From: Streptomyces albicerus
GTDB taxonomy: Bacteria > Actinomycetota > Actinomycetes > Streptomycetales > Streptomycetaceae
NCBI RefSeq assembly: GCF_008905045.1
Contig: NZ_VWMY01000034.1
Coordinates: forward strand, 44,766 to 108,765
Length of the DNA stretch: 64,000 bases
Direction of reading: 5' to 3'
Positions 49,805 to 59,038 of the stretch are shown here, piece after piece (position 1 is the first letter of the stretch; each line of letters starts with the position of its first letter). The notes under the pieces were generated by a model. The model worked only from the letters and a program-made list of their open reading frames with translations, had not been told where the DNA came from and searched no databases. The position numbers and the translations under genes are program-made.

Positions 49805-52333
49805 TCAGTCGGTGGGAGTCGTGGGCGGTGGGGCAGGCGTGTATTGGGTGAGGAGCAGCGCGATGTCGTCGGTGCGGTCCGCCGCGTGGCGGGCGCTGTG
49901 CAGGAGGGTGTCGGCGAGGTCGTCGAGGGAGTCGGCGGGGGTGTGGGCCAGTTGGGTGCGCAGCCGGTCGATGCCGACGGTGATGTCGGTGTCGCGGGTC
50001 TCGACCAGTCCGTCGGTGTAGAGGACGAGGAGGCAGCCGGGCGTCAGGGTCAGTCGGGTTTGCGGGTAGTGGGCGGGGCGCTCGATGCCCAGGAGCGGGC
50101 CGCCGGGCAGCTCCAGGATTTCGGTGTTCCCGTCGGGGTGGTGCAGCAGGGGCGGGCAGTGGCCGGCGCGGACTGCGTGCGCGACGCCTGTGGCGGGGTC
50201 GAGCAGGAGGTAGCAGCAGCTGGCGAGCTGGCCGGGGCCGAGGTCGAGGAGCAGGCGGTTGGTGCGGGCGATCACCTCGCCGGGCTCGTGGCCGGCGGTG
50301 GCGAAGGCGCGTACCGCGCTGCGCAGTTGGCCCATGGTGGCCGCGGCGGCGACGTTGTGGCCCTCGACGTCGCCGACGACCAGCGCGATGCCGTGGTCGG
50401 TGGGGATCGCGTCGTACCAGTCGCCGCCGATGTCCATCCCGCGGGTGGCGGGCAGGTACCGGCCGGCGATCCGGATGCCCGGCAGCGTGGGCAGTTCGTG
50501 CGGGAGCAGCGCGTGCTGCAGCCCGTGGGCGAGGGTGCTCTTGGCGTCATAGAGCCGGGCGCGTCCCAGTGCCTGGGCGATCAGGCCGCTCAGCGCGGTC
50601 AGCAGACTGCGTTCCTCGCCCGGGAAGGGGTGCGCCTCGTCGAAGCCGAGGACCAAGGCTCCCACGGGGCGGCCGGCGGCGATCAGCGGCAGGAACACCA
50701 GGGAGCTGGAGGCGGGCTCGAGCTCGGGGTAGGCGCGCGCGAAGTCTTCTGGGGTCTCGATGAACAGCGGGACCCCACCGGCCAGCGCCCCGGCGACGGG
50801 CCCCCAGGTGTGCTGCAGCGGCGTGCCCTCGAACCGGTCCAGGAAGCTCTCCCGGTAGCCGCGCTGGCACAGCAGACGCATGCGCCGCTCCCGCACCACG
50901 TAGATCGCCACACGGTGTCCGCCGAAGGCGGGCAGCAGCTGGTCGGCGACCACCTCGCACACCTCGCGCGCGGTGATGGCCTCGGTCAGCGCGCTGCTCA
51001 GCTCCAGGACCCGGTACAAGGCGCCCGGGCGTGGCGGCGCGGGCATCGCGGCGGCCGGGGCAGGCACGGCCACCTCCGGGTCAGATGCCGCGGGCTCGGC
51101 TCCGGCCGAGACTGGGTCCTGGGCGGGGGCCACCCACCCGGTCAGGCCCTGCGCGTCCGGGCGTAGAGAAAACATCAGCCACTGATCCGGGCCTCGGGCG
51201 AGGAAGGAGACGGGCTGCTGGGAGACCCGCGCGGCCCGGAAACGGTCCTCGAAGGCGGGATCGGCCAGACCCGGCAGCACCTCCCAGGGGCGGCGGCCCA
51301 CGAGGTCGCCGCGCCGCACGTGGGCCAGCTGCACGAGGCGGTGGTTGGCGTAGGTGATCCGCCCCTCCCGGTCGAGCGCGAAGAACCCGTCCGCCAGCCG
51401 TTCCAGCGCCGCGACCGCGGCCATCCCGGTCCCCAGATCGAGGACCCCGCCCACCACGTGCGACCGCGCCTGCTGACCGTCGCCGGTGTCGGGGATCCGG
51501 CCCCACAGTTCGATGGTGCGGTGGCCGCCGCCGGTCTCCGGGATGCGCAGGCACTGGGCCAGGACATGGCCGTCGCGGATCGCGGCGCGGGCGGCGGCCC
51601 GGAAGGCGGGGCGGTCCGCCGGGTGCACCCGGGCCGCCAGCGTGGCCGCCCGCCCGTCGTACTCGTCCGGGGTCAGCCCGAAGGCCGAGCAGACCGTGGC
51701 ATCCGCGGCGAGCGCCCCGGTGCCCACATCCCAGTCGAACAGGCCCACCCGCACCGCCGAGGCGGCCGGGATCGCGACCTCCACCGGTTCACGCCCCAGG
51801 TCGCCCGCCGCGTCGGCGCCGTGCGCACGCAGCCGGGCCAACGAGACGCCGAGGCGGCCGGCCGTGGTGCGCAGATGCCGCCGCTGCGCCTTGGACAGCC
51901 CCTGCCCACCCGGCCGGGCCGCCCACACCACCGCAATGACGCCCATGGTCTCCTGCCCCGCCGTGACCGGCGCGGAGGCCGACCCGAACGGGTAAGGCAA
52001 CGCCGCCGCGAGCTGCGGAAACCGCCGGACGGTCTCCTCGGCGTCGGCCAGATGGACCGTCCGGCCGGTACGGAACGCCTCCGCCACGGGAATGGCACTG
52101 CTGGCCGGGATCCGCCGCCAGCCGCCGAGCAGCGAGGGCGGCATCCCCGCCGCCGCGGCCAACACCAGCGTGCTGCCGTCATCGGAGGCCAGGAACACGC
52201 TCCCGGCATGCGCCCCGGTCATCTCGACGGCCTTCAGCACCGCGTCGACCAGCGCGTCGTCACGCTCCGCCGCCCTTTCGGCGCTCGTCGTACCGAAGGG
52301 GTGCGCACCCAACCTGCTGCCGGTGGACGTCAT
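49805..52333 (-). CDS. Multidomain GAF/PAS sensor phosphatase (SpoIIE-type PP2C)
   Basis: An 842-residue cytosolic signalling protein. Order: N-terminal GAF (about 25-165: HAGSVFLASDDGSTLVLAAAAGMP ... GSASAPVTAGQETMGVIAVVW), a PAS domain (about 200-300, LFDWDVGTGALAADATVCSAFGLTPDEYDGR), a second PAS (about 315-420, ALERLADGFFALDREGRITYANHRLVQLAH), a second GAF (about 455-600) and the C-terminal PP2C/SpoIIE phosphatase (about 615-835: GMDIGGDWYDAIP, IALVVGDVEGHNVAAAATMGQLR, LLVLYTDGLVE). Such proteins dephosphorylate anti-sigma-factor antagonists in partner-switching systems. ATG 52333 has GGGG upstream. No anti-sigma gene is adjacent. Confidence 0.93.
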   Translation of the reverse strand: MTSTGSRLGAHPFGTTSAERAAERDDALVDAVLKAVEMTGAHAGSVFLASDDGSTLVLAAAAGMPPSLLGGWRRIPASSAIPVAEAFRTGRTVHLADAEETVRRFPQLAAALPYPFGSASAPVTAGQETMGVIAVVWAARPGGQGLSKAQRRHLRTTAGRLGVSLARLRAHGADAAGDLGREPVEVAIPAASAVRVGLFDWDVGTGALAADATVCSAFGLTPDEYDGRAATLAARVHPADRPAFRAAARAAIRDGHVLAQCLRIPETGGGHRTIELWGRIPDTGDGQQARSHVVGGVLDLGTGMAAVAALERLADGFFALDREGRITYANHRLVQLAHVRRGDLVGRRPWEVLPGLADPAFEDRFRAARVSQQPVSFLARGPDQWLMFSLRPDAQGLTGWVAPAQDPVSAGAEPAASDPEVAVPAPAAAMPAPPRPGALYRVLELSSALTEAITAREVCEVVADQLLPAFGGHRVAIYVVRERRMRLLCQRGYRESFLDRFEGTPLQHTWGPVAGALAGGVPLFIETPEDFARAYPELEPASSSLVFLPLIAAGRPVGALVLGFDEAHPFPGEERSLLTALSGLIAQALGRARLYDAKSTLAHGLQHALLPHELPTLPGIRIAGRYLPATRGMDIGGDWYDAIPTDHGIALVVGDVEGHNVAAAATMGQLRSAVRAFATAGHEPGEVIARTNRLLLDLGPGQLASCCYLLLDPATGVAHAVRAGHCPPLLHHPDGNTEILELPGGPLLGIERPAHYPQTRLTLTPGCLLVLYTDGLVETRDTDITVGIDRLRTQLAHTPADSLDDLADTLLHSARHAADRTDDIALLLTQYTPAPPPTTPTD

Positions 52334-52509
52334 ACTGACCCCGATCACTGCACTGGTGGCGCGACATATGGATCTGAGGCGTCTGTCCAATTCTCGTACG
52401 GAATGGGCCGGGGTGAAACCCCAGCGGGCCTCCACCCAGCGGCGCGGAACGACACCATGGCCGCGCGTGGCCGCGAGGCTGAACCGCCAGAGCCCGGGCG
52501 CTGTCCGGC

Positions 52510-52537
52510 AGGTCCCCGCCGGTGCCGGCGGGGACCT
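52510..52537 (-). terminator. Perfect hairpin after the binding-protein gene
   Basis: AGGTCCCCGCCGG (52510-52522) pairs with CCGGCGGGGACCT (52525-52537), 5 bases past the minus-strand stop at 52542. Ends the ATPase/binding-protein transcript before the phosphatase promoter. Confidence 0.8.
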
Positions 52538-52541
52538 GGGA

Positions 52542-54098
52542 TCAGTCGGCGCTCGCTGTGCAGTCCTTCGCCGGTGGCTTGCCATTTCTGGGCCAGGCGT
52601 GGCCCACGAAGTCGACGGTCCTGGTCCGGGGGTCGAGCTGGACGACCGCCACGAGCTTGTCGTACGGGTTGCCGTGGTTGTCGAGACAGATCCAACCGCT
52701 GGCGCCCTCCACCTTGTTGACTCCGTGCAGCCGCAGCCAGGCGTTGCGCACCTGTTCCAGGCTGGGGATGCCCGAGCCGGTGCCGGAGTTGTTGCGGACA
52801 GCAGTGATCGCCGTCCACGCGGCGTCGTAGGTCGTGACGGTCCGCGAATCGGTGAGATCCACCCTGCCGATCGGGCCCACGGGCTTGCCTGCGGCCTCGT
52901 CGGCGAGCTCGCTGAGCGTGCGGTACGCCGACGCCGAGCCGCCGGTCGCAGGGGCGTGCGGGCCTGTCCAGGCGTCCGGGTGGGCGACGGAGGCGTACTG
53001 GACGGTCACGCCGCTTGTGAGTGCCTTCCAGTGGAGCTTGGTGTCGGAGGCGAGAGTGGAGGCCGCATAGCCGGTGACGACCCGGTACTTCTTCTGGACG
53101 CAGGGACGTGCCCCCAGTGCGTTGACGAACTGCCGCAGCTGGACGGGGCGACCGGCGAAGTAGACGGTGTCGGCCGGCGAGATACAGAGGGTGTTGACCA
53201 TCTGGTGGAAGTCATTTGAGGTGTGGCCCTCCTGGCTGAAGTCCCTCGGAGAGCGGTACTGCTCCGGCGCGCGGGGGGCGTCCTTGGCCAACTCGTGGAA
53301 GGCGTTCTTGAGGCTGGTGGTGTAGATGTCGTCCTCGCGGGTGTCCTCAACGACCTGGGTGCGTTTCGGGTCGATGTCCTTGGTGAGAAACGACTGCAGC
53401 GCGGACGCCTGGTCCGTCGTGGTGGGCAGGACACGGACGAACCCCCGGTAGGCGTCCGGACGGTGTGCGCTGTTGCCGATGTCATCGGCTGTCACCGCGC
53501 CACCGACGACAGGAATGTGCTTGACGTTGGTCAGGTAGCCGATGGCCTTCTCGGTGCGGTCCACGCTGACGTTGAAGCCGACGACCGCCCGCAGATTCTC
53601 CAGCGAGGCGGTCCTACGGGCGAGTTGGTCGGAGACCTCCCTCCAGTGGCGGTGGTCGCGTCCGGGATTGGCGAGCAGCAGACGGATCTTGGGGGTCTGG
53701 TCGTTGGAGCGGTGGTTGGCGCGGTACTGGGCGAGATACATGCCCTGGACCTCGGTGAGAATCTTCCGGCGTTCGAAGGGCGCGTCGGCCGCCATCGGGA
53801 TCATGATCGCGACGGAGACATGGCGCTGGTGGACGACACTGTCGTTCTCGACCTTGATCCGCGCGCTGACCTCGTCGAGGCCGTCGTCGAAGCTGTACGC
53901 GCCGTCGGTCACGCCAACACACTCCGAGTCGTCCTCGTGTCGGCTGATGCCCTCTGCGCAGCTCAGGTCGGGCTGGAGCGCGTCATGCAGCCTCCAGCCG
54001 CCCGTCGCGAGCACCGCCGCCACGACCGCGAGGGCCACTGCTCTCGTGGGCGGGGTCATCGCTGCGATCAGGTATGTGATGCGCTGCTTCATTCTCAT
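52542..54098 (-). CDS. Membrane-anchored type-I periplasmic-binding-protein-like sensor
   Basis: A 518-residue protein with a cytosolic N-terminus, one membrane helix (RAVALAVVAAVLATGGWRLHDAL) and a large external domain that follows the branched-chain amino-acid binding protein (type-I PBP) plan: HVSVAIMIPMAADAPFERRKILTEVQGMYLAQYRANH, KIRLLLANPG, AVVGFNVSVDRTEKAIGYLTNVKHIPVVGGAVTADDIG, then RGFVRVLPTTTDQASALQSFL. No ABC permease or ATPase is nearby, so a sensor or adaptor role is more likely than transport. The ATG overlaps the original stop of the upstream ATPase gene (TGATG), implying coupling of the two. Confidence 0.8.
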   Translation of the reverse strand: MRMKQRITYLIAAMTPPTRAVALAVVAAVLATGGWRLHDALQPDLSCAEGISRHEDDSECVGVTDGAYSFDDGLDEVSARIKVENDSVVHQRHVSVAIMIPMAADAPFERRKILTEVQGMYLAQYRANHRSNDQTPKIRLLLANPGRDHRHWREVSDQLARRTASLENLRAVVGFNVSVDRTEKAIGYLTNVKHIPVVGGAVTADDIGNSAHRPDAYRGFVRVLPTTTDQASALQSFLTKDIDPKRTQVVEDTREDDIYTTSLKNAFHELAKDAPRAPEQYRSPRDFSQEGHTSNDFHQMVNTLCISPADTVYFAGRPVQLRQFVNALGARPCVQKKYRVVTGYAASTLASDTKLHWKALTSGVTVQYASVAHPDAWTGPHAPATGGSASAYRTLSELADEAAGKPVGPIGRVDLTDSRTVTTYDAAWTAITAVRNNSGTGSGIPSLEQVRNAWLRLHGVNKVEGASGWICLDNHGNPYDKLVAVVQLDPRTRTVDFVGHAWPRNGKPPAKDCTASAD

Positions 54099-56079
54099 CA
54101 GCCACGCCCCTCCGGCACCCGCAGGTGGGGCGCACGTACGTGATTTCTCAGCTGCTCGGGCCAGTCCTGCGAGGCGAGGCGGTACGGGGTGTCCTCCTCG
54201 GACCGCATGGCCCGGTGCAGGTTCTCCAGGTCCGCGCCGATCGACCTGAGTTACTTGTCGGGCGGCTCGCAGCACAGAGGAGCCGACAGTTTCCACACGT
54301 TCTCGACCAGCTGTCTGATCGAGCAGTGCACGTCGTCGGGTCTGCCGTCACCGGGGCAGGCCGGGCATGGTGCCGGGCCGTGTCCGGCCAAGGCGCGAGT
54401 TCCTCGCGCAGCCTCGGGGCGGAGCAGAGCAGGTTGACGGAGGCGAGCCACTGCTCTGGCGGCGTGTCCGCGAAGCGGCGGTGCATCGCCTGTGCCACGG
54501 GCTTGAGACGGCCCAGCGCGAGGGTGTGGAGGAGATAGCCGTCGGTGTGCCCGGGCGCGTACTCCTCCAGATGGTTCGGGTTGTGGCTGCCCCGAAGGTT
54601 GAGGTGGATGTCTGACCAGCGCGGGTCGTCTGCCAGCAGGTTCAGGAGCAGGTCCCGCAGGGCCGGGTCGCCCGTGAGCTGTGCCGCGGCCAGATGGTCC
54701 ACGGCCTGCTCCATCTCTGCCGCGGCGTCGTCCGGGTGGAAGACGCCCCACAGCCGCGTGGCTGCCGCCCGGTCACCGGCCGCCGCCCAGAACATCAGCC
54801 GGTCGTGCAGGTGCGGATCCGGCAACAGGCCTGCCAGCAGCCGCGGCGCGGCGGCGTCGAGCAGGCTTCTGCCGTCGGCGTGCTCGCCGCTGCTTCGCCT
54901 CAGCCGCACGGCCTCGTCGGCGAGGACGACGGCGCTGCCGGTGCGCCCGCCGCTGAAGCGCCTGATGAGGACAGGCAGGGTCTTCGGATAGTCCGGTGCC
55001 ACGTTGAGCATGCACTGCACATCCGAGCCCGTGACCTCCGGGATACCCAGTCGCACCCGAGGCCCCTGCAGCGGCAGCTGCCGGGCGTAGTCACGCAGAG
55101 AAGCGTGGTCTGGGCCGCGGCCCAGACAGGCGGCGATGACCGCCGGCCGCTCCGTGCCACCGGCGCCCGCGCCGTACGCGGAGCACAGCAGCTCCCAGAA
55201 GCGTTTCCCGGACGCCGCGTGGACGTTGTCGAACAGCAACAGCGGCCGGGGCGCGTTGCACCACGTCTTCACGGGGTCGTAGTGCTGAGCGATGTCATCG
55301 AGAAAGGCGGCGATCAGCCGGCCCTCGGCCTCCTGCCGACTGGCTCCGTCCCGCCTGAAGTCCCACACGGAGTCCAACAGCCGTTGCAGTCCGTTCCCGC
55401 GAAAGGACGACAGATGATCTCTCCACCAGCGGAGAGCCCCCCTGTCGGGGCGCGTGAGCAGCTCGTCACGCGCGGTCTGCAGCGTTCCCGCGATGATGGC
55501 GTCGATCCCCGGGAGGCCGGGCGAGAGGGCTCCCAGATTGCTGATCACCGCGTCGATCCACTGGCGCACCAGGTTGCGCAACCGCCTCGGGTCGGGGTGG
55601 TCCTGGGAGATCTGCTGCCGCAGCTTCTCCTGCGCCTGCCACAGCTCCGGCGGACTGAGACCGTCGCCGTCCGGGCGCCAGGCGGTCACGACAAGGAGAC
55701 CCAGGTGGAGCCGCGGGAACTTCACCGCCCGTTGGAACCTACCGGCCTTCAGGCCCAGCTTGTGGGAGAGCAGATACAGCAGGTTGCTCACCGGCGAGGC
55801 GTTCGGCGTCTCCTGCGCGTGGACACCTTCAGCAAGGCCCGGCTCCCCGTATCTGCTGTCCGCGAAGTCGGCCCGGGCCACAGGAGCCAGATCCTTGTAC
55901 GACTCGAAGAGCGCATCGAGCAGGGCGCTCTTGCCGGTGTCCCGCCCCCCGATCACTTCCACCGCCGGGTTGCCCTCGCGGCAGGCGACGGCACGGACAT
56001 CGCCGTTGCGCTCGCGGCCGACCAACTCCGGTACGAGACCGTCGAGCAGGGCATCGAGGCCGTACAGACGCCGCTCCAT
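54098..56079 (-). pseudogene. P-loop ATPase coupled to the binding-protein gene; C-terminus frameshifted
   Basis: The main frame (56079 to about 54350) encodes a STAND-like ATPase: Walker A VIGGRDTGKSALLDALFES at residue ~45 and Walker B APRPLLLFDNVHAASG near 265, followed by helical repeats. After LREELAPWPDTARHHA it turns into Ser/Arg/Thr-rich sequence to a stop at 54148. The neighbouring frame continues sensibly: CPGDGRPDDVHCSIRQLVENVWKLS, an in-frame TAA at 54251-54253, then LRSIGADLENLHRAMRSEED and on to a stop overlapping the next gene's ATG. So a small indel near 54350-54400 plus a nonsense codon separate the original ~660-residue protein. Sequencing error cannot be excluded. Start ATG 56079 (GGGGGA upstream). 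Confidence 0.75.
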
Positions 56080-56854
56080 GAGAATCCCCCACATTCACTG
56101 CCGTCGGACAGCAGCCGGCGTTGATCACTTTTCCGTCGATCAACTGCCTTCGCGCGGACGGAACTTACTCGAAGCCCTCCGCGCCGAGAGTCGTTCCGGG
56201 AGAGAGCCCCCCGATGGTGGCAACCCGCCCTAGCCTCCGGGCATCGTCGCCTTGACGCCGCGGGTGCGCGCGGTTGACGGGACCCTGGGGTTGTCGCTGC
56301 TGCCAGGCAATGCGGAATGGTGCCGGGTCCGCGGCGTGGACGACTGCGGCGAGATTGCCGAGGCTCATCGCCTACGCCGACCGGACGAGCGGCAAGCGCA
56401 GGTACCCGGAGGCCGTCGCCGGCCTGATGCGCGCGGCGTTGGCCATGCTCGGCGCCCGACGGCCGCTCATCCGGCGCGTGATCGCCGTCGTCAGATCGAC
56501 TCGTCCGGGGGCTCGTCGGCGGGGAGGGGCAACGCCACGATCCGGTCCACGTCGGTCTTCTTCACGCCGAACATCCGCAGCACGTTCCGCACGGCCTGGT
56601 CCGCCCAAGAGCGCAGCAGCATGTCGACCGGCATCTTCACCTGGGCCGAGGCCGAATCCCGCGGCGTAATCGCCGGCACCGACGCCATGACCGAACTCAC
56701 CTCGTCGGCACCGCCCCAATGAGCCACAACTCGCAACTAATTATTCCGGCCTGTTGACGAAAAAATCTGGTCGTGCTCATGCTGTGTCAGCGTCACAACG
56801 CGCCCATCCCCTGGCGTGGTGCCGGGAGCAAGATCTACGAGAATGGAGGACTAC
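56080..56854. other. Mostly gene-free region with one doubtful short frame
   Basis: About 775 bases between divergent genes. A minus-strand frame at 56491-56736 (81 codons, ending KKTDVDRIVALPLPADEPPDE) has coding-like composition but no ribosome site or family I recognise; it may be a fragment of a larger lost gene. The AT-rich segment at 56735-56770 likely carries the promoter of the glycosidase gene. Nothing else identified. Confidence 0.4.
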
Positions 56855-58141
56855 ATGTTGGAGCCGGGAGAACCGACCGGCGAACGTCCGCCTGACCACC
56901 GGGATCCCACCCGTCGGCGACTCTTCGGCCTCGCCGGTGGTGCAGCCCTGCTGCTCACGGGGTACGGCACGGTCCAGGCCGTCGGCTCCGACGGCAGCGG
57001 TGCCGGAAGCAGCGACGGCGGCGGTTCCAGCGGCAGCAGCGGGGACGAGCCGCATACCGCCGCACCGCAGGACGTGCTGGGCGCGAACTTCAACGAGGAG
57101 CCGCGCGGCATGACCACCGCGGTGCTGGACGACCTGCGCACGCGGTGGGTGCGCGGCTTCGTGGCGATGCCGCAGCTGGACTCGGTGGCGGCCCCCGAAC
57201 AGCCGGCGATCAAGTCGCTGCTGTCGTTCGCTGCCGCCGGCTACTGCACCGTGCTGTCGCTGAAGTTCCCCTACCAGGACAAGCCCCTGCCGCAGCCGGG
57301 CACCAGCGCCATGGACGCCGAACTGGCACGCGTCGACAAGGCGTTGGCTGCCGTGCTCGGCAAGGTCGACATCCTGACCATCGGCAACGAGCCGTTCCTG
57401 GAGACCCGCGCGGAGGACCGCGCCAGTCGCCTGAACCCCTTCTACAAGGCCGTGACCGCTCACGTGATCGCCGAGCGCACCAGGCGCTGCGGAAGCGACT
57501 GCCGTACCCGCCTGTACATGGGCGCCCTCAACCGCCTGGAGAAACCGGACTGGCGCACCCCGGCCGTCGAGGGCTGGCTGGCCCACGTCAAGGACACCCC
57601 CGAGCTGGACGGCGTCGACCTCCATCCGCATGTCGCCGCCATCGAGCATGCCAAGGCGTACACGGACTACGCGCTGCCCCGCATCCGCACCGACCAACGC
57701 TTCCTGGCCACCGAGTTCTCGCTGGTGCACTGGTGGAAGGAGCACTGGACCGACCCGATCCCCGGCGCCTACGCCGACCGCTACGGGGTACCGGCCGGCA
57801 CCCCGTTCTGGGAGGAGGTGCGCAAGGCGGCCGCGACCCCCTTCGCGCAGGCGCGCTGGCGCGACCTGCTGCTGAACAGCACCTGGTTCGCCTCTCGCCA
57901 GGACTACCTGACCAACCAGGTCAGGCAATTCCGCGACACGGGCCGCCTGGCGGTGGCCACGTACGGCACGCTCCAGCAGCCCGCCATGATCCGCGACCTC
58001 GACCCGGACAAGATGCCGTGGCTGCTCAACAGCCTCTACGCCAACCTCGTGGCCCAGCGCTCCTCCGACGGCTCACTGGCCCACAATCCAGCCTTCTACG
58101 ACGACTTCCGCGCCCTCCAGGTCGCTGCCAGAGCGTCCTGA
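56855..58141 (+). CDS. Tat-exported clan GH-A glycoside hydrolase-like protein
   Basis: A 428-residue exported protein. The N-terminal DPTRRRLFGLAGGAALLLTGYG is a twin-arginine-type signal, followed by a Ser/Gly-rich linker (SGAGSSDGGGSSGSSGDE). The catalytic part looks like a TIM barrel with strand-end glutamates: VDILTIGNEPFLETR carries the NEP motif (acid/base Glu) and RFLATEFSLVHWW the probable nucleophile. This arrangement is that of clan GH-A; the exact family (GH5, GH39 or similar) and substrate are not clear. ATG 56855 has GGAGGA just upstream; ATG 56843 is an alternative. Monocistronic and convergent with the next gene. Confidence 0.72.
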   Translation: MLEPGEPTGERPPDHRDPTRRRLFGLAGGAALLLTGYGTVQAVGSDGSGAGSSDGGGSSGSSGDEPHTAAPQDVLGANFNEEPRGMTTAVLDDLRTRWVRGFVAMPQLDSVAAPEQPAIKSLLSFAAAGYCTVLSLKFPYQDKPLPQPGTSAMDAELARVDKALAAVLGKVDILTIGNEPFLETRAEDRASRLNPFYKAVTAHVIAERTRRCGSDCRTRLYMGALNRLEKPDWRTPAVEGWLAHVKDTPELDGVDLHPHVAAIEHAKAYTDYALPRIRTDQRFLATEFSLVHWWKEHWTDPIPGAYADRYGVPAGTPFWEEVRKAAATPFAQARWRDLLLNSTWFASRQDYLTNQVRQFRDTGRLAVATYGTLQQPAMIRDLDPDKMPWLLNSLYANLVAQRSSDGSLAHNPAFYDDFRALQVAARAS

Positions 58142-58231
58142 ACAATGCGGAGCTCCATGAACCCCAACCCGCCGAGGCTGGGTGAGGAGTACGAACCTAT
58201 GGCGGCCGCTCGCCGGTGGCACTTCACTGCG

Positions 58232-59038
58232 TCATGCGGCGTCACGAGGACGGTCGGTTCTTTCCGCGATCAGCAAGGCATAGCCCAGGACTCCGTCGGC
58301 CACAGCGTCCCGGGCCGCGCGAAAGACGGCTGGGGCCGCGGTCAGGTCGACGCCGGCTGCGGTGAGGCGGGCCGGGGCGGTCAGGCGCAGCAGGTTCAGC
58401 CGCGCCTCGATCTGGTCGATCATGCGGCTCATGGCTTGATCGTGGCGTTCGGTACGGACGACACGTAGTCCTGCGCCGTTCAGGATGTCGGCGTACTCGG
58501 CGAGCGGGCGGGCATCCGCGATGCAGGCGATCCGGGCGCCGAGCGTGGAGAGCTCGGGCGGCAGTCGGTCCGGGACAGCGGTGACGTCGGTGATGCCGAT
58601 CCGGCCGCCCGGGCGCAGGACGCGGGCGAACTCGGCGGCGGCCCGTGCCTTGTCGGGGAAGGTGCACAGGGCGCACTCACAGACCACCGCGTCGAACGTC
58701 GAGGCAGGACAGGGCAGTTGTTCCGCGTCGCCGGTGACGAACATGGCTCGCTCCGCCAGCCCCGCCGCCTGCGCCGCTCCTTGGGCGAGGGCGGTGTTGG
58801 CGGCGGAGTAGTCCACGCCGTCCACCCGCACCCCGTAGGCGTCGGCGAGCAGGAGGGCCGTGGTGCCCCGGCCGGAGGCCACATCCAGGACCCGGCCGTC
58901 CTTTGCCAGATGGAGGTGGTCGGCGAGGCGGCGGGTCAGGGCGGTGCCGCCGGGGTGGTAGGAGGCGCCGAGCAGCAGGGCGACGACATCGTTCGCGTAG
59001 GCGTCGGCACAGCAGGCCTTGATCTCGTCTGCGTTCAT
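58232..59038 (-). CDS. Class I SAM-dependent methyltransferase (ArsM/UbiE-like) coupled to radical SAM gene
   Basis: A 268-residue methyltransferase. The N-terminus IKACCADAYANDVVALLLG...YHPGG is typical of a small group with paired Cys before the fold. Motif I is GRVLDVASGRGTTALLLADAYG, then VDGVDYSAANTALAQ, motif IV-like FDAVVCECALCTFPD and RVLRPGGRIGITDVTAVP. The layout recalls ArsM and UbiE/COQ5 methyltransferases; three further Cys residues in VCECALC could bind metal or a thiolate substrate. Its ATG overlaps the upstream radical SAM stop by 4 bp, so both likely act on one substrate. Arsenite as substrate is possible but unproven. Confidence 0.8.
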   Translation of the reverse strand: MNADEIKACCADAYANDVVALLLGASYHPGGTALTRRLADHLHLAKDGRVLDVASGRGTTALLLADAYGVRVDGVDYSAANTALAQGAAQAAGLAERAMFVTGDAEQLPCPASTFDAVVCECALCTFPDKARAAAEFARVLRPGGRIGITDVTAVPDRLPPELSTLGARIACIADARPLAEYADILNGAGLRVVRTERHDQAMSRMIDQIEARLNLLRLTAPARLTAAGVDLTAAPAVFRAARDAVADGVLGYALLIAERTDRPRDAA

